Shown piece by piece: positions 1-8,781 of a stretch of DNA of 19,160 nt. Origin of the DNA: JAAEQG01 sp023133475. GTDB lineage: Bacteria; Planctomycetota; Phycisphaerae; UBA1845. A model generated the notes under the pieces. It was not told where the DNA came from. It did no database searches and saw nothing but the letters and a program-made list of their open reading frames with translations. Made by a program: the position numbers and the translations under genes. Position 1 is the stretch's first letter. Each line of letters opens with the position of its first letter. Location of the stretch: assembly GCA_030631415.1 (NCBI GenBank), contig DAOVLE010000085.1, positions 1-19,160 of the forward strand. The letters are read 5' to 3'.

Positions 1-95
1 GTTACCGAACGACCGCCAGAGGCCGCGAGATCGCTACAGCCAGCATCGTGAGTCAAAAGATTACAGTCGAACAACTTACGCGAGCAGCCGCATGA
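1..95 (+). CDS. possible 3' end of an upstream gene (partial)
   Basis: The frame starting at base 3 is open from the window edge to TGA at 93-95 and reads as a plausible 30-residue C-terminus (ending ITVEQLTRAAA). The frame starting at base 2 is also open, to TAG at 128-130, so the true frame cannot be settled. No family can be recognised from so little sequence. The next 400 bases are repeats, consistent with a gene ending here. Confidence 0.25.
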   Translation, partial: YRTTARGREIATASIVSQKITVEQLTRAAA

Positions 96-135
96 TGAAT
101 GCAAAACAAATTCAACATCTTGAACGTTAGTAATA

Positions 136-162
136 CAGATTGAGCAGATTGAGCAGATTGGC
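136..162. repeat. 9-nt tandem run, CAGATTGAG x3
   Basis: Three consecutive 9-nt units (136-144, 145-153, 154-162, the last diverged to CAGATTGGC). The hexamer CAGATT is the reverse complement of the AATCTG that recurs with the same 9-nt period at 389-415, so the two runs form an imperfect outer inverted pair around the MITE-like element between them. Confidence 0.7.
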
Positions 163-205
163 AAAGAAATATACTCAAACCTGATTCTTGCTATTTCCCA
201 GATAC

Positions 206-370
206 ATAAACATTCAGTAAACCCGTCCAGCCTGTTGTACCGCCGGCATCCTGCCGGCATTCTGCCGGCTGGAAGCCGGCGGTACGGTGGTGTCAGGCGC
301 CCTGACCACGCTTGCGTGGCCTTGCGCTCGGTAGTTGATCCGAACCTGCCATGGGTTCACTGAATGTTTA
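206..370. mobile_element. MITE-like element, 165 bp, with 9-bp target duplication
   Basis: Terminal inverted repeats TAAACATTCAGTAAACCC (207-224) and GGGTTCACTGAATGTTTA (353-370) match at 17 of 18 positions. They are bracketed by a perfect 9-bp direct repeat CCCAGATAC at 197-205 and 371-379, with one extra A at 206. Terminal inverted repeats plus target duplication and no transposase is the signature of a non-autonomous DNA transposon. A 9-bp duplication is known for several IS families (for example IS1 and the IS903 group), but these termini do not let me name a family. The interior holds a separate hairpin repeat (237-285). Confidence 0.65.
237..285. repeat. GC-rich hairpin repeat (GTACCGCCGGC core)
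   Basis: GTACCGCCGGC (237-247) and GCCGGCGGTAC (275-285) are perfect 11-bp inverted arms. Between them are further GCCGGCA/TGCCGGC units, so several alternative foldings exist. It lies near the centre of the MITE-like element, as if one repeat family had landed inside another. Confidence 0.7.
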
Positions 371-388
371 CCCAGATACTTTCTCGCA

Positions 389-415
389 AATCTGCGTAAT
401 CTGCGTAATCTGCGG
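389..415. repeat. 9-nt tandem run, AATCTGCGT x3
   Basis: Three 9-nt units at 389-397, 398-406 and 407-415 (last one AATCTGCGG). It mirrors the CAGATTGAG run at 136-162. Between here and the first gene at 556 I see only a small hairpin (CCCAC 443-447 with GTGGG 454-458) and no convincing promoter. Confidence 0.7.
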
Positions 416-555
416 ATATTAAAGAGTATTAGCTGACGCTCACCCACGTGTTGGTGGGCAATATCCGCGCCGTGGAGTAGAATGGTGCCGCGGACTGCTC
501 GGCTAAAGCCGTAAGGCCCGACGCTTGGTGTTCGCCTGGACAGAAAGGAAATCGT

Positions 556-717
556 ATGAAGGAACCAAAGCCCAAACAGGACGATTCGGAGATACCCGCA
601 GGCGATTCGCCACCGCAGCCGCTATGGCCGCTGGTGGTGGGGGTGGCTGCCTGGGCGGTCTGGCTTGGTTTCCTGGTGGTCATGATGGTGTTTCGTTTGC
701 ATACCACGGCGGTGTGA
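556..717 (+). CDS. small single-pass membrane protein, 53 aa, unknown function
   Basis: A short frame that begins with a charged, proline-rich 22-residue N-terminus (MKEPKPKQDDSEIP...). One strongly hydrophobic stretch follows at residues 24-47, rich in Trp, Val, Leu and Met, and a short tail ends in RLHTTAV. The N-terminus has no signal-peptide character, so a single transmembrane anchor is expected. An AGAAAGGA ribosome binding site at 542-549 sits 6 bases before the ATG. The stop codon is separated by one base from the GTG of the glycosyltransferase-like gene at 719, so the two are almost certainly co-translated. I do not recognise a family. A membrane-tethering partner of the downstream enzyme is possible but unsupported beyond the gene arrangement. 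Confidence 0.65.
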   Translation: MKEPKPKQDDSEIPAGDSPPQPLWPLVVGVAAWAVWLGFLVVMMVFRLHTTAV

Positions 718-718
718 A

Positions 719-2563
719 GTGGTTGAAGCACGTACGTCGAACCATCAAGCCGCGGCGGAGCCTGCATGGAATCGCCGGCGCTTCGAGCAAAACCTGAAGG
801 CACTGGCGGTTTTGCAACCCGAACTTGCCCGGCGATTGGCTGATCTGGAACTGCCCGCGACAATCCAACCGGCGCGCGGGCGTGACGAGACCCAAACGTT
901 TCGTATTTGCGGAGAGGGTAATCGCCGGCACTGGTTGGGGCGCACATCGATGCCCTCCATCAGCGCGCCTGCCGCTATCGAGAACTTCGCAGCCGGCAAT
1001 GCCAACGTCCTGATCCCGGTGATGGGCACGGGTATCGAGTGCGACCTGATGTGCGGGAAAATCCCGCGGCATTGTGCCGTCTTTACCCATGACGCGGACC
1101 CGGTGAACGTTAAGCTGGCACTGCACGTCACTGATCTTGTGGGGCATTTTCAGGCCGGTCGGCTGATTCTGCTGACCTTCGACCCCATCGAGCAAACCTT
1201 GCCGGCTTTTTTGGCGGCGCATCAGGGGTATGATTTCCCCCACCGGATGCTGATTCATCCGGCAATCGACAAGGCGGAGTTGGAGAGGTTTCGATCCTCC
1301 TGCGAATCCGCAGCCGCGGTAACCACCGAGCGGCAATTTGAGACTGCACAAGCGGTGGCGGTGGAGTTGTCCGCCCGGCCTGCACCGGTGTTGAAGGAAC
1401 CTTTGCGAGTGGCGGTTTTGTCCGGCGACCCGCGCCCCGGCTCCCTGATTACAGTGAGGCACTTAACTAATGCCCTGGAGGCGATGGGGTGGCCTGCGGC
1501 GGTGCAGATGCCTTCGTCGCCGGCTAAGTGTCATAATCTGGCACGGCTGCTGCTGATTCGAGACCATCAGCCCGACCTGGTATTGTTGTTCAATTGCTGC
1601 ACGGGGCGGGTGACGAGTTTTATTCCATCCGATCAGCCGGTGGCGTCATGGTTCTCGTGGGACAGCATGCCGGTGGCGGCTTTGGCGGAAGGCTGTGGGT
1701 CTGGGCACCACCTGTTTGCAACCACCCCCGGGTTATGCGATCAGTTGTGCAAGAGCGGCGCCGCTGCCGAGCAGGTTCATCTGCTCGAAGCGGGCGTGGA
1801 TACGACAACCTATAAATCAGTCGAGGTCGATCCGCAACGGCGCGAGCGTTTGGCCTGCGACGTGGCGGTTTTCGCGGACGCCGTGGACGGATCAGCCGAA
1901 GCGGTGGGCATCCAGCGTGACAGCCAGCGAATCTTGTGGAATGAAATCCGCAGGCTGACCGCGAGTTGTGCCTATGAATACACTTCGGCGTCGGCTTTGG
2001 GGATTGTCATCCGGGCTGAGCGGGGCACCGGCGTGAAGATGACCACCGACCAGGTGCGTGAGAAGTTCGTGAACCTGGTGCGTTATCGGCTGGCGAAAAC
2101 CGCCATGGTCGGCGCGGTGGTTGCCGATCTAAGCCGCACCGGCTTTTCGGTGAAGGTTTGGGGCACCGGTTGGAGCCACAACGCCAAGGTTAGTGACTTG
2201 GTAGTGGGGTCTATTCCCGATCCGCACGGCTGCAACGAGGTGTATCAGTGCGCCACCTGCGTGATTTTCCCCTTTTTCGACGCGGAGACGGGGCAAGCCA
2301 TTTTGGAAGTTGTCGCGGCGGGTGGGCAGGCGATCTTCAAAACGCCCGAGAACAACCTCGACAGCCTGCATCCGCAAACCGCCGAAGCACTCAATCTGCT
2401 GCCGCAATACAGGCATTTAACAACCCTGATAACGCGGGTCCGTGAAGCAGGAGTTGTCAATAGCCAGTGTGCCTCGAATAATGCCAAAGCCCGGCAACTG
2501 GTGATCGCCCGGCATACGCTTAATTGCCGATGGCGGGCCATTGCGGAAGTAGTGCGCCGCTAA
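719..2563 (+). CDS. putative glycosyltransferase, Maf-like N-terminus plus CgeB-like C-terminus, 614 aa
   Basis: Three parts can be seen. Residues 20-200 resemble the N-terminal domain of Maf/DUF115 glycosyltransferases: an FEQNLKAL..QPELARRL helix, then a Rossmann-like VLIPVMGTGIECDLM strand-loop, then a VFTHDADPVNVKLAL segment. Residues 229-340 start a new nucleotide-sugar-transferase-like fold (LRVAVLSGDPRPGS, then PDLVLLFNCCTG near 285). Residues 370-614 resemble the CgeB-type glycosyl_trans_1_2 domain: a DVAVFADAV strand, VWGTGW near 480, and a terminal HTLNCRW..IAEV helix matching the HTY..R motif of that group. Maf proteins modify flagellins and CgeB proteins modify surface structures, so surface or protein glycosylation is a reasonable role; substrate and donor are unknown. 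The GTG start follows the previous stop by one base, indicating translational coupling. The assignment is from motif resemblance only. Confidence 0.6.
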   Translation: MVEARTSNHQAAAEPAWNRRRFEQNLKALAVLQPELARRLADLELPATIQPARGRDETQTFRICGEGNRRHWLGRTSMPSISAPAAIENFAAGNANVLIPVMGTGIECDLMCGKIPRHCAVFTHDADPVNVKLALHVTDLVGHFQAGRLILLTFDPIEQTLPAFLAAHQGYDFPHRMLIHPAIDKAELERFRSSCESAAAVTTERQFETAQAVAVELSARPAPVLKEPLRVAVLSGDPRPGSLITVRHLTNALEAMGWPAAVQMPSSPAKCHNLARLLLIRDHQPDLVLLFNCCTGRVTSFIPSDQPVASWFSWDSMPVAALAEGCGSGHHLFATTPGLCDQLCKSGAAAEQVHLLEAGVDTTTYKSVEVDPQRRERLACDVAVFADAVDGSAEAVGIQRDSQRILWNEIRRLTASCAYEYTSASALGIVIRAERGTGVKMTTDQVREKFVNLVRYRLAKTAMVGAVVADLSRTGFSVKVWGTGWSHNAKVSDLVVGSIPDPHGCNEVYQCATCVIFPFFDAETGQAILEVVAAGGQAIFKTPENNLDSLHPQTAEALNLLPQYRHLTTLITRVREAGVVNSQCASNNAKARQLVIARHTLNCRWRAIAEVVRR

Positions 2564-2578
2564 CCCGGACTTTTCATG

Positions 2579-2606
2579 AACGCAGAGACGCAGAGAGCGC
2601 AGAGAA
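2579..2606. repeat. 8-9 nt tandem run (ACGCAGAG-type)
   Basis: Three imperfect copies of an 8-9 nt GCAGAG-containing unit begin 16 bases after the stop of the glycosyltransferase-like gene. It belongs with the other short-period runs in this window (136, 389, 2614, 6403, 8677), which differ in sequence but share period and position next to gene ends and hairpin repeats. Confidence 0.6.
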
Positions 2607-2613
2607 GAATTGA

Positions 2614-2720
2614 GAATGGAGAATGGAGAAATTGGCGTAGTTGTAGGGCGGGTTCCACCCGCCACGCGATGCCAGGAAGGCGGGTAGAACCCGCCCTACA
2701 TCTTTCTCCATTCTCCATTC
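2614..2720. repeat. nested inverted repeat: GAGAATG tandem arms around a TAGGGCGGGTT pair
   Basis: Outer arms are short-period runs: GAATGGAGAATGGAGAAA (2614-2631) and its exact reverse complement at 2703-2720. Inside lies an inverted pair of the commonest repeat of this window, with TGTAGGGCGGGTTCCACC beginning at 2642 and its partner ending ACCCGCCCTACA at 2700. Transcribed in either direction this would fold into one long hairpin, and it sits 3' of the glycosyltransferase-like gene, where it could end or stabilise the transcript. Confidence 0.8.
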
Positions 2721-2932
2721 CCTCCGTGGTGATTTAGATGCGATTGCCCTGTCAGGTGGGAAATGTTCCGCCAGGGGGGTGGACTTTGTGGCTTGAAGGC
2801 CGTAGACTAGTAGTGGCTTCGCAATCCTGAACCGGCAGTGGTCGTGCTCAGCGCAGTTGATTCTGCGCGTATGGACCTTAGAGTAGCGGAGTGCGCCGGG
2901 TAAAATCGACCAGTATTTATGCGGAGCTAATA

Positions 2933-3739
2933 GTGAGCTCACTCACAGACAGCCAGATTGCCCCCCTGACACAGCCAAACGCCAAGCTTGTGACCCTTTC
3001 GATTATCGCCGGCTCAGGCACGGGTCAAAGCGTGGACTTGCATCGTGCGATGTCGTTGGTCGGATCACGTTCCGGGTGCAAGCTTACCCTGCGGCATCCG
3101 GACGTTTCCTGCGTCCATTGTGCCATTGTTCACCTGGGTGAGGAAATTTACCTGCGGGACTTGGTTTCCGAGTCGGGCACTTACCTTAATGGTTTACAGG
3201 CTGAGTGCGAAAAGCTCTCTGACGGTGACGTTATCAAGGTGGCTCAGTGGGAGATTGCGGTCCAGATTCAGGACCCCGTGCCGGACGATTCCACCGGTTC
3301 TTCGGTGATCAGCCTCGAACCCTCCCCCACCGTATTGGCCCTGAAGGGCGAAAACGAGGGGCCGCTGGTGAAGCTGAACCGCCAAGTCAATGTAATCGGA
3401 AGGAAGAGCGGATCGGATTTCGTTGTGCATGACAATAAGGTCTCGCGGACCCATGCGATAATGTTCGTGCTGAACAGTCATGCGGTAATTTGTGATCTGC
3501 TCAGCGAAAACGGTTTGTGGATCAACGGGGTGCCCAATCGTTTTGGCGTCCTCCATTCCGGCGATACGATAGCCATGGGAGCCTCGAAGATGCGAGTGGT
3601 CATCCCTTCGCCGACCGTCGCGGTGAGCCGCCGGGGAGGGACGAGCATGATCCAATCCAAAGGCGATACGGCGATGAACCCGTCGAGCGATCAGTCCGAC
3701 TTGATCGACATCCGCGCCGCCGAACTGGAACGCGGCTGA
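2933..3739 (+). CDS. double FHA-domain protein, 268 aa, apparently frameshifted at the 3' end
   Basis: Two forkhead-associated domains, modules that bind phosphothreonine peptides and often work with Ser/Thr kinases. FHA1 (about residues 18-113) shows VGSRSG at 43-48, a degenerate S-x-x-H (Ser59, His62, with Cys where Arg is usual) and TYLNG at 83-87. FHA2 (about 132-226) is canonical: IGRKSG at 155-160, SRTH at 171-174, and the WINGV loop with Asn198-Gly199. FHA2 is thus the likelier phosphopeptide binder. No signal peptide or membrane segment is seen, so it is probably cytoplasmic. I chose the GTG at 2933 because GGAG lies 6 bases upstream; an in-frame GTG at 2891 would add 14 residues. After the TGA at 3737-3739 a different frame continues with protein-like acidic sequence (see 3738-3863). 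Confidence 0.8.
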   Translation: MSSLTDSQIAPLTQPNAKLVTLSIIAGSGTGQSVDLHRAMSLVGSRSGCKLTLRHPDVSCVHCAIVHLGEEIYLRDLVSESGTYLNGLQAECEKLSDGDVIKVAQWEIAVQIQDPVPDDSTGSSVISLEPSPTVLALKGENEGPLVKLNRQVNVIGRKSGSDFVVHDNKVSRTHAIMFVLNSHAVICDLLSENGLWINGVPNRFGVLHSGDTIAMGASKMRVVIPSPTVAVSRRGGTSMIQSKGDTAMNPSSDQSDLIDIRAAELERG

Positions 3740-3863
3740 TCCAACCACACCTACTACTCCCCCCACAATCGACACTGACGATGCCGAAGTGTTCGGGGCC
3801 GACCTTCTGGACCCTGAGGTGGAAGACGCCGGTGCCACCGACGATTTAATCGACAGCCCCTAA
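3738..3863 (+). pseudogene. detached acidic C-terminal tail of the FHA gene (+1 frame)
   Basis: Shifting by one base at the FHA stop (GGC T|GAT) gives 41 further residues starting DPTTPTTPPTIDTDD and ending GATDDLIDSP, then TAA at 3861-3863. The Thr/Pro then Asp/Glu composition resembles a flexible acidic tail, not random translation, and no start codon with a ribosome binding site precedes it. Dropping the T at 3737 would fuse it in frame. Its last codons and stop lie in a dispersed repeat (3840-3859). It may be a real frameshift mutation, a sequencing error, or a chance open stretch. Confidence 0.4.
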
Positions 3864-3877
3864 AGCCCTGGGCCACC
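3840..3877. repeat. composite repeat: TTAATCGACAGCCC core joined to CTAAAGCC-type core
   Basis: GACGATTTAATCGACAGCCC (3840-3859) matches 9805-9824 at 19 of 20 positions. It is followed directly by CTAAAGCCCTGGGCCACC (3860-3877), which matches the CTAAAGCCATGGGCCACC half-element near 18203-18220 with one difference. Two repeat families are thus joined end to end just behind the FHA gene. Confidence 0.65.
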
Positions 3878-4016
3878 AAAGCCGGGTTACACGAAATGCA
3901 ACGCCCAATTGAAGTGTAGACCGAAAAAATCAGCCGCACCACAGAGCATGGCCACACCCCTTTGGACCTTGGACTTGGGCTATTGCCTTGCCACTTCGGT
4001 CGGCTTACCTTGCCTG

Positions 4017-4045
4017 AGGCAGGGTGGGTTTTACCCGCCTTCCTT
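4017..4045. repeat. diverged copy of the TAGGGCGGGTT hairpin repeat
   Basis: GGGTGGGTTTTACCCGCC at 4022-4039 followed by TTCCTTG matches the TTTTACC subtype of the family (compare 9677 and 10996), with T for C in the first arm. It lies about 60 bases upstream of the cyclophilin gene. Confidence 0.6.
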
Positions 4046-4105
4046 GCCGATGTATTCGACGTGCCCGGCAAATGGGTGTGATATTCAGTGAAGAGTTGCA
4101 GGATC

Positions 4106-6418
4106 ATGAAAAACTTGACGGCAGGTTTGGTGGCGGTTGGATTGTTGGTTGGCAGCTTTTGCTGTGTGCCAACAGAGCCCGACGGGGATGATGTGCCGGG
4201 AAGTAAGCGCTTTCGGGCTGATGCCGGCGAGGGCATCTCCGCCGGGCAGGGCGACAGCGTTACCCTACAGGCGTTAGGCACCAACGGTACCGAACCATAT
4301 ATCTTCCGTTGGAGCGTCGAGCGCACTCCCGCAGGGGCGGGTGAAGTTACGCTCGACGACCCAACCGCCGCCGTCACCACTACCAGCCCCCTGGACACTC
4401 AAGGTGACTACGTTTTCCGTGTCGTGGTGATAGATGCCGCGGGGCGAGACTCCTATTCCTTCGTTACAGTGGATGTCGGCGAACCGGGTAGCGCTACGAC
4501 TTCACCGCTCAGCCTTAGCGCCGGTGGGCCGGACATCCTCTATACCGGCAAGGGTGGTGAGCTGTCCGTCGAGATTGAAGAGGACGAAGACTTCGATGAG
4601 ATCAGCTATGTCTGGAAAGTGGTCTCAGGCGACGCCGCCCTGGATGATCCGACCGCCGCCCATCCGATGCTAACTGCATTTGCCGACGAAACCGTGGAAG
4701 TGCAGGTCGAGGTGACCGCCGCAAAGGCGGGTGAAGACCGTGTCGGCGAGACCTCGGTGTTCGTGGTCGCCGTCGCGGAGGACAGGCCTGTGGTGGTGTT
4801 CACCATCCCGGGTTTTGGGGAACTTCTCTTCGAGCTGCGGGCAGACGTAGCCCCAAAAACGTCAGCCAACCTGCTGCGCTACGTGGACCAGGGCTTTTAT
4901 GACGGCATCGTGATCCATCGCGTTGAGAAGGGTTTCGTGATCCAGGCCGGCGGGTACAAGCTCGACGAAAACGGGGAGCTGGAACGTATCCAACCCCGTG
5001 ACCCGATTCCCAGCGAGGCAGACAACGGGCTGAGCAACGTGCGCGGCACCGTGGCGATGGCATTGAGCGGTGGTGATGTTGATTCCGGCACCTCGCAGTG
5101 GTTCATAAACCTGGTGGACAACAACGGAGAAGGCGATTCGACGGACTTGGATGCCAAGGGGTTCACGGTTTTTGCCACCATTGTGGAGGATGGCATGGAT
5201 ATCGTGGACCAGATGGCTGCGGTGGAGATCGAGAATCGCGGTGCGGGCCTGTCCAACGCACCCGTCGAGGACATCATCATTGAATCCGCCAGGCGGAGAA
5301 GCACTCCCCCAGGCCCTATTGGTGTAACCATTATCTCCGGGGAGGAATTACATGTCGGTTCACTGGCTCAATTCGATGCTGAAATCGCCCTGGAGAATGA
5401 GGACGACCTGACGTTTCTGTGGGAGATGGTCGAGGGTGACTTGGAACTGACAACCCCGGACCAGAAAAGCACCAACGTCACGGTCCCGCCTGATCACCCA
5501 CTGGGGCCGGTCACCGTCCGCCTGACCGTCACAAACACGATAACCGGCGATGTGGGGACCGCCGAAGCCACCATCCAAATTACCGAAGCTACGACTTCAC
5601 CGCTCAGCCTTAGCGCCGGCGGGCCGGACATCCTCTATACCGGCGAGGGCGGTGAGCTGTCCGTCGAGATTGAAGAGGACGAAGACTTCGATGAGATCAG
5701 CTATGTCTGGAAAGTGGCCTCAGGCAACGCCGCCCTGGATGATCCGACCGCCGCCCATCCGATGCTAACTGCATTCGCCGACGAAACCGTGGAAGTGCAG
5801 GTTGAGGTGACCGCCACAAAGGCGGGTGAGGACCGTGTCGGCGAGACCTCGGTGTTCGTGGTCACCGTCGCGGAGGACAGGCCTGTGGTGGTGTTCACCA
5901 TCCCGGGTTTTGGGGAGCTTCTCTTCGAGCTGCGGGCAGACGTAGCCCCCAAGACGTCAGCCAACCTGTTGCGGTACGTGGACGAGGGCTTTTATGACGG
6001 CATCGTGATCCATCGGGTGGTGGAGGGTTTCGTGATCCAGGCTGGCGGGTACAAGCTCGACGAAAACGGGGAGTTGGAACGTATCCAACCCCGTGACCCG
6101 GTCCTCAGCGAAGCCGACAACGGGCTGAGCAACGTGCGCGGCACCGTGGCGATGGCATTGAGTGGGGGCGACGTGGATTCCGGCACCTCGCAATGGTTCA
6201 TAAACCTGGTGGACAACAACGGAGAGGGTGATTCGACGGACTTGGATGCCAAAGAGTTCACGGTTTTCGCCACCATCGTGGAGGAAGGCATGGATATCGT
6301 GGACCAGATGGCTGCGGTGGAGATCGAGAATCGCGGTGCGGGACTGTCCAACGCGCCCGTAGAGGACATCATCATTGAATCCGCCAGGCGGAGAAGCACG
6401 CAGAAAATTGAAAATTGA
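4106..6418 (+). CDS. exported protein with PKD-like modules and two cyclophilin-type peptidyl-prolyl isomerase domains, 770 aa
   Basis: A hydrophobic N-terminal signal (MKNLTAGLVAVGLLVGSFCC) is followed by a PKD-like Ig domain (about residues 30-128), repeat unit 1 (130-400), a second PKD-like linker (401-494) and repeat unit 2 (495-765). Each unit has an Ig-like half, then a cyclophilin domain that interconverts cis and trans X-Pro bonds. The catalytic Arg and Gln of the FHR..F.xQ motif are present as HRV..GFVIQAGG (Arg272/Gln280 and Arg637/Gln645), and SQWFINL matches the QFFI strand. Both domains therefore look active, acting in the periplasm or at the cell surface. The CC after the signal does not fit a classic lipobox. 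An upstream in-frame GTG at 4088 is an alternative start; neither start has an ideal ribosome binding site. The protein ends in QKIEN encoded by a 7-nt tandem repeat, unlike unit 1 at the same place. Confidence 0.85.
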   Translation: MKNLTAGLVAVGLLVGSFCCVPTEPDGDDVPGSKRFRADAGEGISAGQGDSVTLQALGTNGTEPYIFRWSVERTPAGAGEVTLDDPTAAVTTTSPLDTQGDYVFRVVVIDAAGRDSYSFVTVDVGEPGSATTSPLSLSAGGPDILYTGKGGELSVEIEEDEDFDEISYVWKVVSGDAALDDPTAAHPMLTAFADETVEVQVEVTAAKAGEDRVGETSVFVVAVAEDRPVVVFTIPGFGELLFELRADVAPKTSANLLRYVDQGFYDGIVIHRVEKGFVIQAGGYKLDENGELERIQPRDPIPSEADNGLSNVRGTVAMALSGGDVDSGTSQWFINLVDNNGEGDSTDLDAKGFTVFATIVEDGMDIVDQMAAVEIENRGAGLSNAPVEDIIIESARRRSTPPGPIGVTIISGEELHVGSLAQFDAEIALENEDDLTFLWEMVEGDLELTTPDQKSTNVTVPPDHPLGPVTVRLTVTNTITGDVGTAEATIQITEATTSPLSLSAGGPDILYTGEGGELSVEIEEDEDFDEISYVWKVASGNAALDDPTAAHPMLTAFADETVEVQVEVTATKAGEDRVGETSVFVVTVAEDRPVVVFTIPGFGELLFELRADVAPKTSANLLRYVDEGFYDGIVIHRVVEGFVIQAGGYKLDENGELERIQPRDPVLSEADNGLSNVRGTVAMALSGGDVDSGTSQWFINLVDNNGEGDSTDLDAKEFTVFATIVEEGMDIVDQMAAVEIENRGAGLSNAPVEDIIIESARRRSTQKIEN
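4493..5304 (+). repeat. 812-bp intragenic direct repeat, copy 1
   Basis: Aligns without gaps to 5588-6399 at a constant offset of 1,095 bp (365 codons). Counting by eye I find about 43 mismatches (roughly 95% identity), most at third codon positions. It encodes an Ig-like module plus the first cyclophilin domain. Confidence 0.95.
5588..6399 (+). repeat. 812-bp intragenic direct repeat, copy 2
   Basis: Second copy of the unit at 4493-5304. Identity stops at 6399, and the next bases run into the GAAAATT tandem array, whereas copy 1 continues into a PKD-like linker. The copies differ at about a dozen amino acids, none in the predicted catalytic Arg or Gln. Confidence 0.95.
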
Positions 6419-6437
6419 AAATGAAAAATGGAAAATG
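6403..6437. repeat. 7-nt tandem array, GAAAATT-type x5
   Basis: Five exact 7-nt steps: GAAAATT, GAAAATT, GAAAATG, AAAAATG, GAAAATG. The TGA stop of the cyclophilin gene (6416-6418) falls between units 2 and 3. It is AT-rich, in contrast to its surroundings. Confidence 0.85.
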
Positions 6438-6550
6438 TGGGTCAGCGGCGACAAGTCCGTAGCGTTTAGCGGCGACCCGAAGGGGAGCGCGTAGAAGAAG
6501 AGCGTGTAGTAGGTGAGCGTGAAAAACTGAGAAAACGGCGCAATCACAGT

Positions 6551-6572
6551 TGTAGGGCGGGTTCCACCCGCC
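6551..6572 (+). repeat. TAGGGCGGGTT hairpin repeat, single copy
   Basis: TGTAGGGCGGGTTCCACC begins at 6551 and the hairpin closes with CGCC at 6572, followed by TTCCTGG. It is one of the best-preserved single copies, lying between the cyclophilin gene and uvrB. The arms GGCGGGT/ACCCGCC form a 7-bp stem. Confidence 0.85.
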
Positions 6573-6654
6573 TTCCTGGTTGAATTGTCCCGCCGCAAGC
6601 TCCCGGATATACTCGGATGGTCGGGACCACCACAGCCCAACGGGAGCCATACCC

Positions 6655-8727
<2,073 letters not shown>

Positions 8728-8781
8728 CGGTGGGGGACGCGAATCCCAATACCCAAGCTGTTACGGGTGAGGGCAAAAAAC

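Larger units (their letters stand above)
2564..2932. other. intergenic region with repeats and a weak promoter candidate
   Basis: The first half is repeat DNA: a GCAGAGAC-like tandem run and a nested inverted repeat, both listed separately. From 2721 to 2932 the sequence looks unique. A weak sigma-70-like pair TTGATT (2857-2862) and TAGAGT (2879-2884), spaced 16 bp, lies about 50 bases before the preferred start of the FHA gene. Each box matches consensus at about 4 of 6 positions, so this is only a candidate. Confidence 0.4.
3740..4105. other. intergenic region with degenerate repeats
   Basis: After the detached FHA tail (to 3863) I see no credible gene. The stretch holds a degenerate copy of the CTAAAGCC..TGGGCCACC repeat (3860-3877) and a copy of the TAGGGCGGGTT family (4017-4045). 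No clear promoter for the cyclophilin gene could be picked out. Confidence 0.4.

Noticed and set aside
136..415. Short regularly spaced repeats as a CRISPR array
   Set aside because: Units are 9 nt and directly adjacent, with no spacers of constant length; no cas gene is present.
525..797. 90-residue plus-strand frame overlapping the small membrane protein
   Set aside because: Its Gly/Arg-rich composition is a frame shadow; the 556-717 frame has a ribosome binding site, a clear membrane helix and coupling to the next gene.
680..1462. 260-residue minus-strand open frame
   Set aside because: It lies opposite the glycosyltransferase-like gene, is Arg/Gln/Gly-rich without motifs, and has no ribosome binding site; the plus frame shows family motifs.
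4145..4175. Lipoprotein signal in the cyclophilin protein (SFCC)
   Set aside because: Residues before either Cys (GSF, SFC) do not fit the usual lipobox; it is treated as a Sec signal with uncertain processing.
6460..6540. GAGCGYGTAG-like repeats after the cyclophilin gene as another tandem array
   Set aside because: Copies are irregular in spacing and sequence; I could not define a unit.
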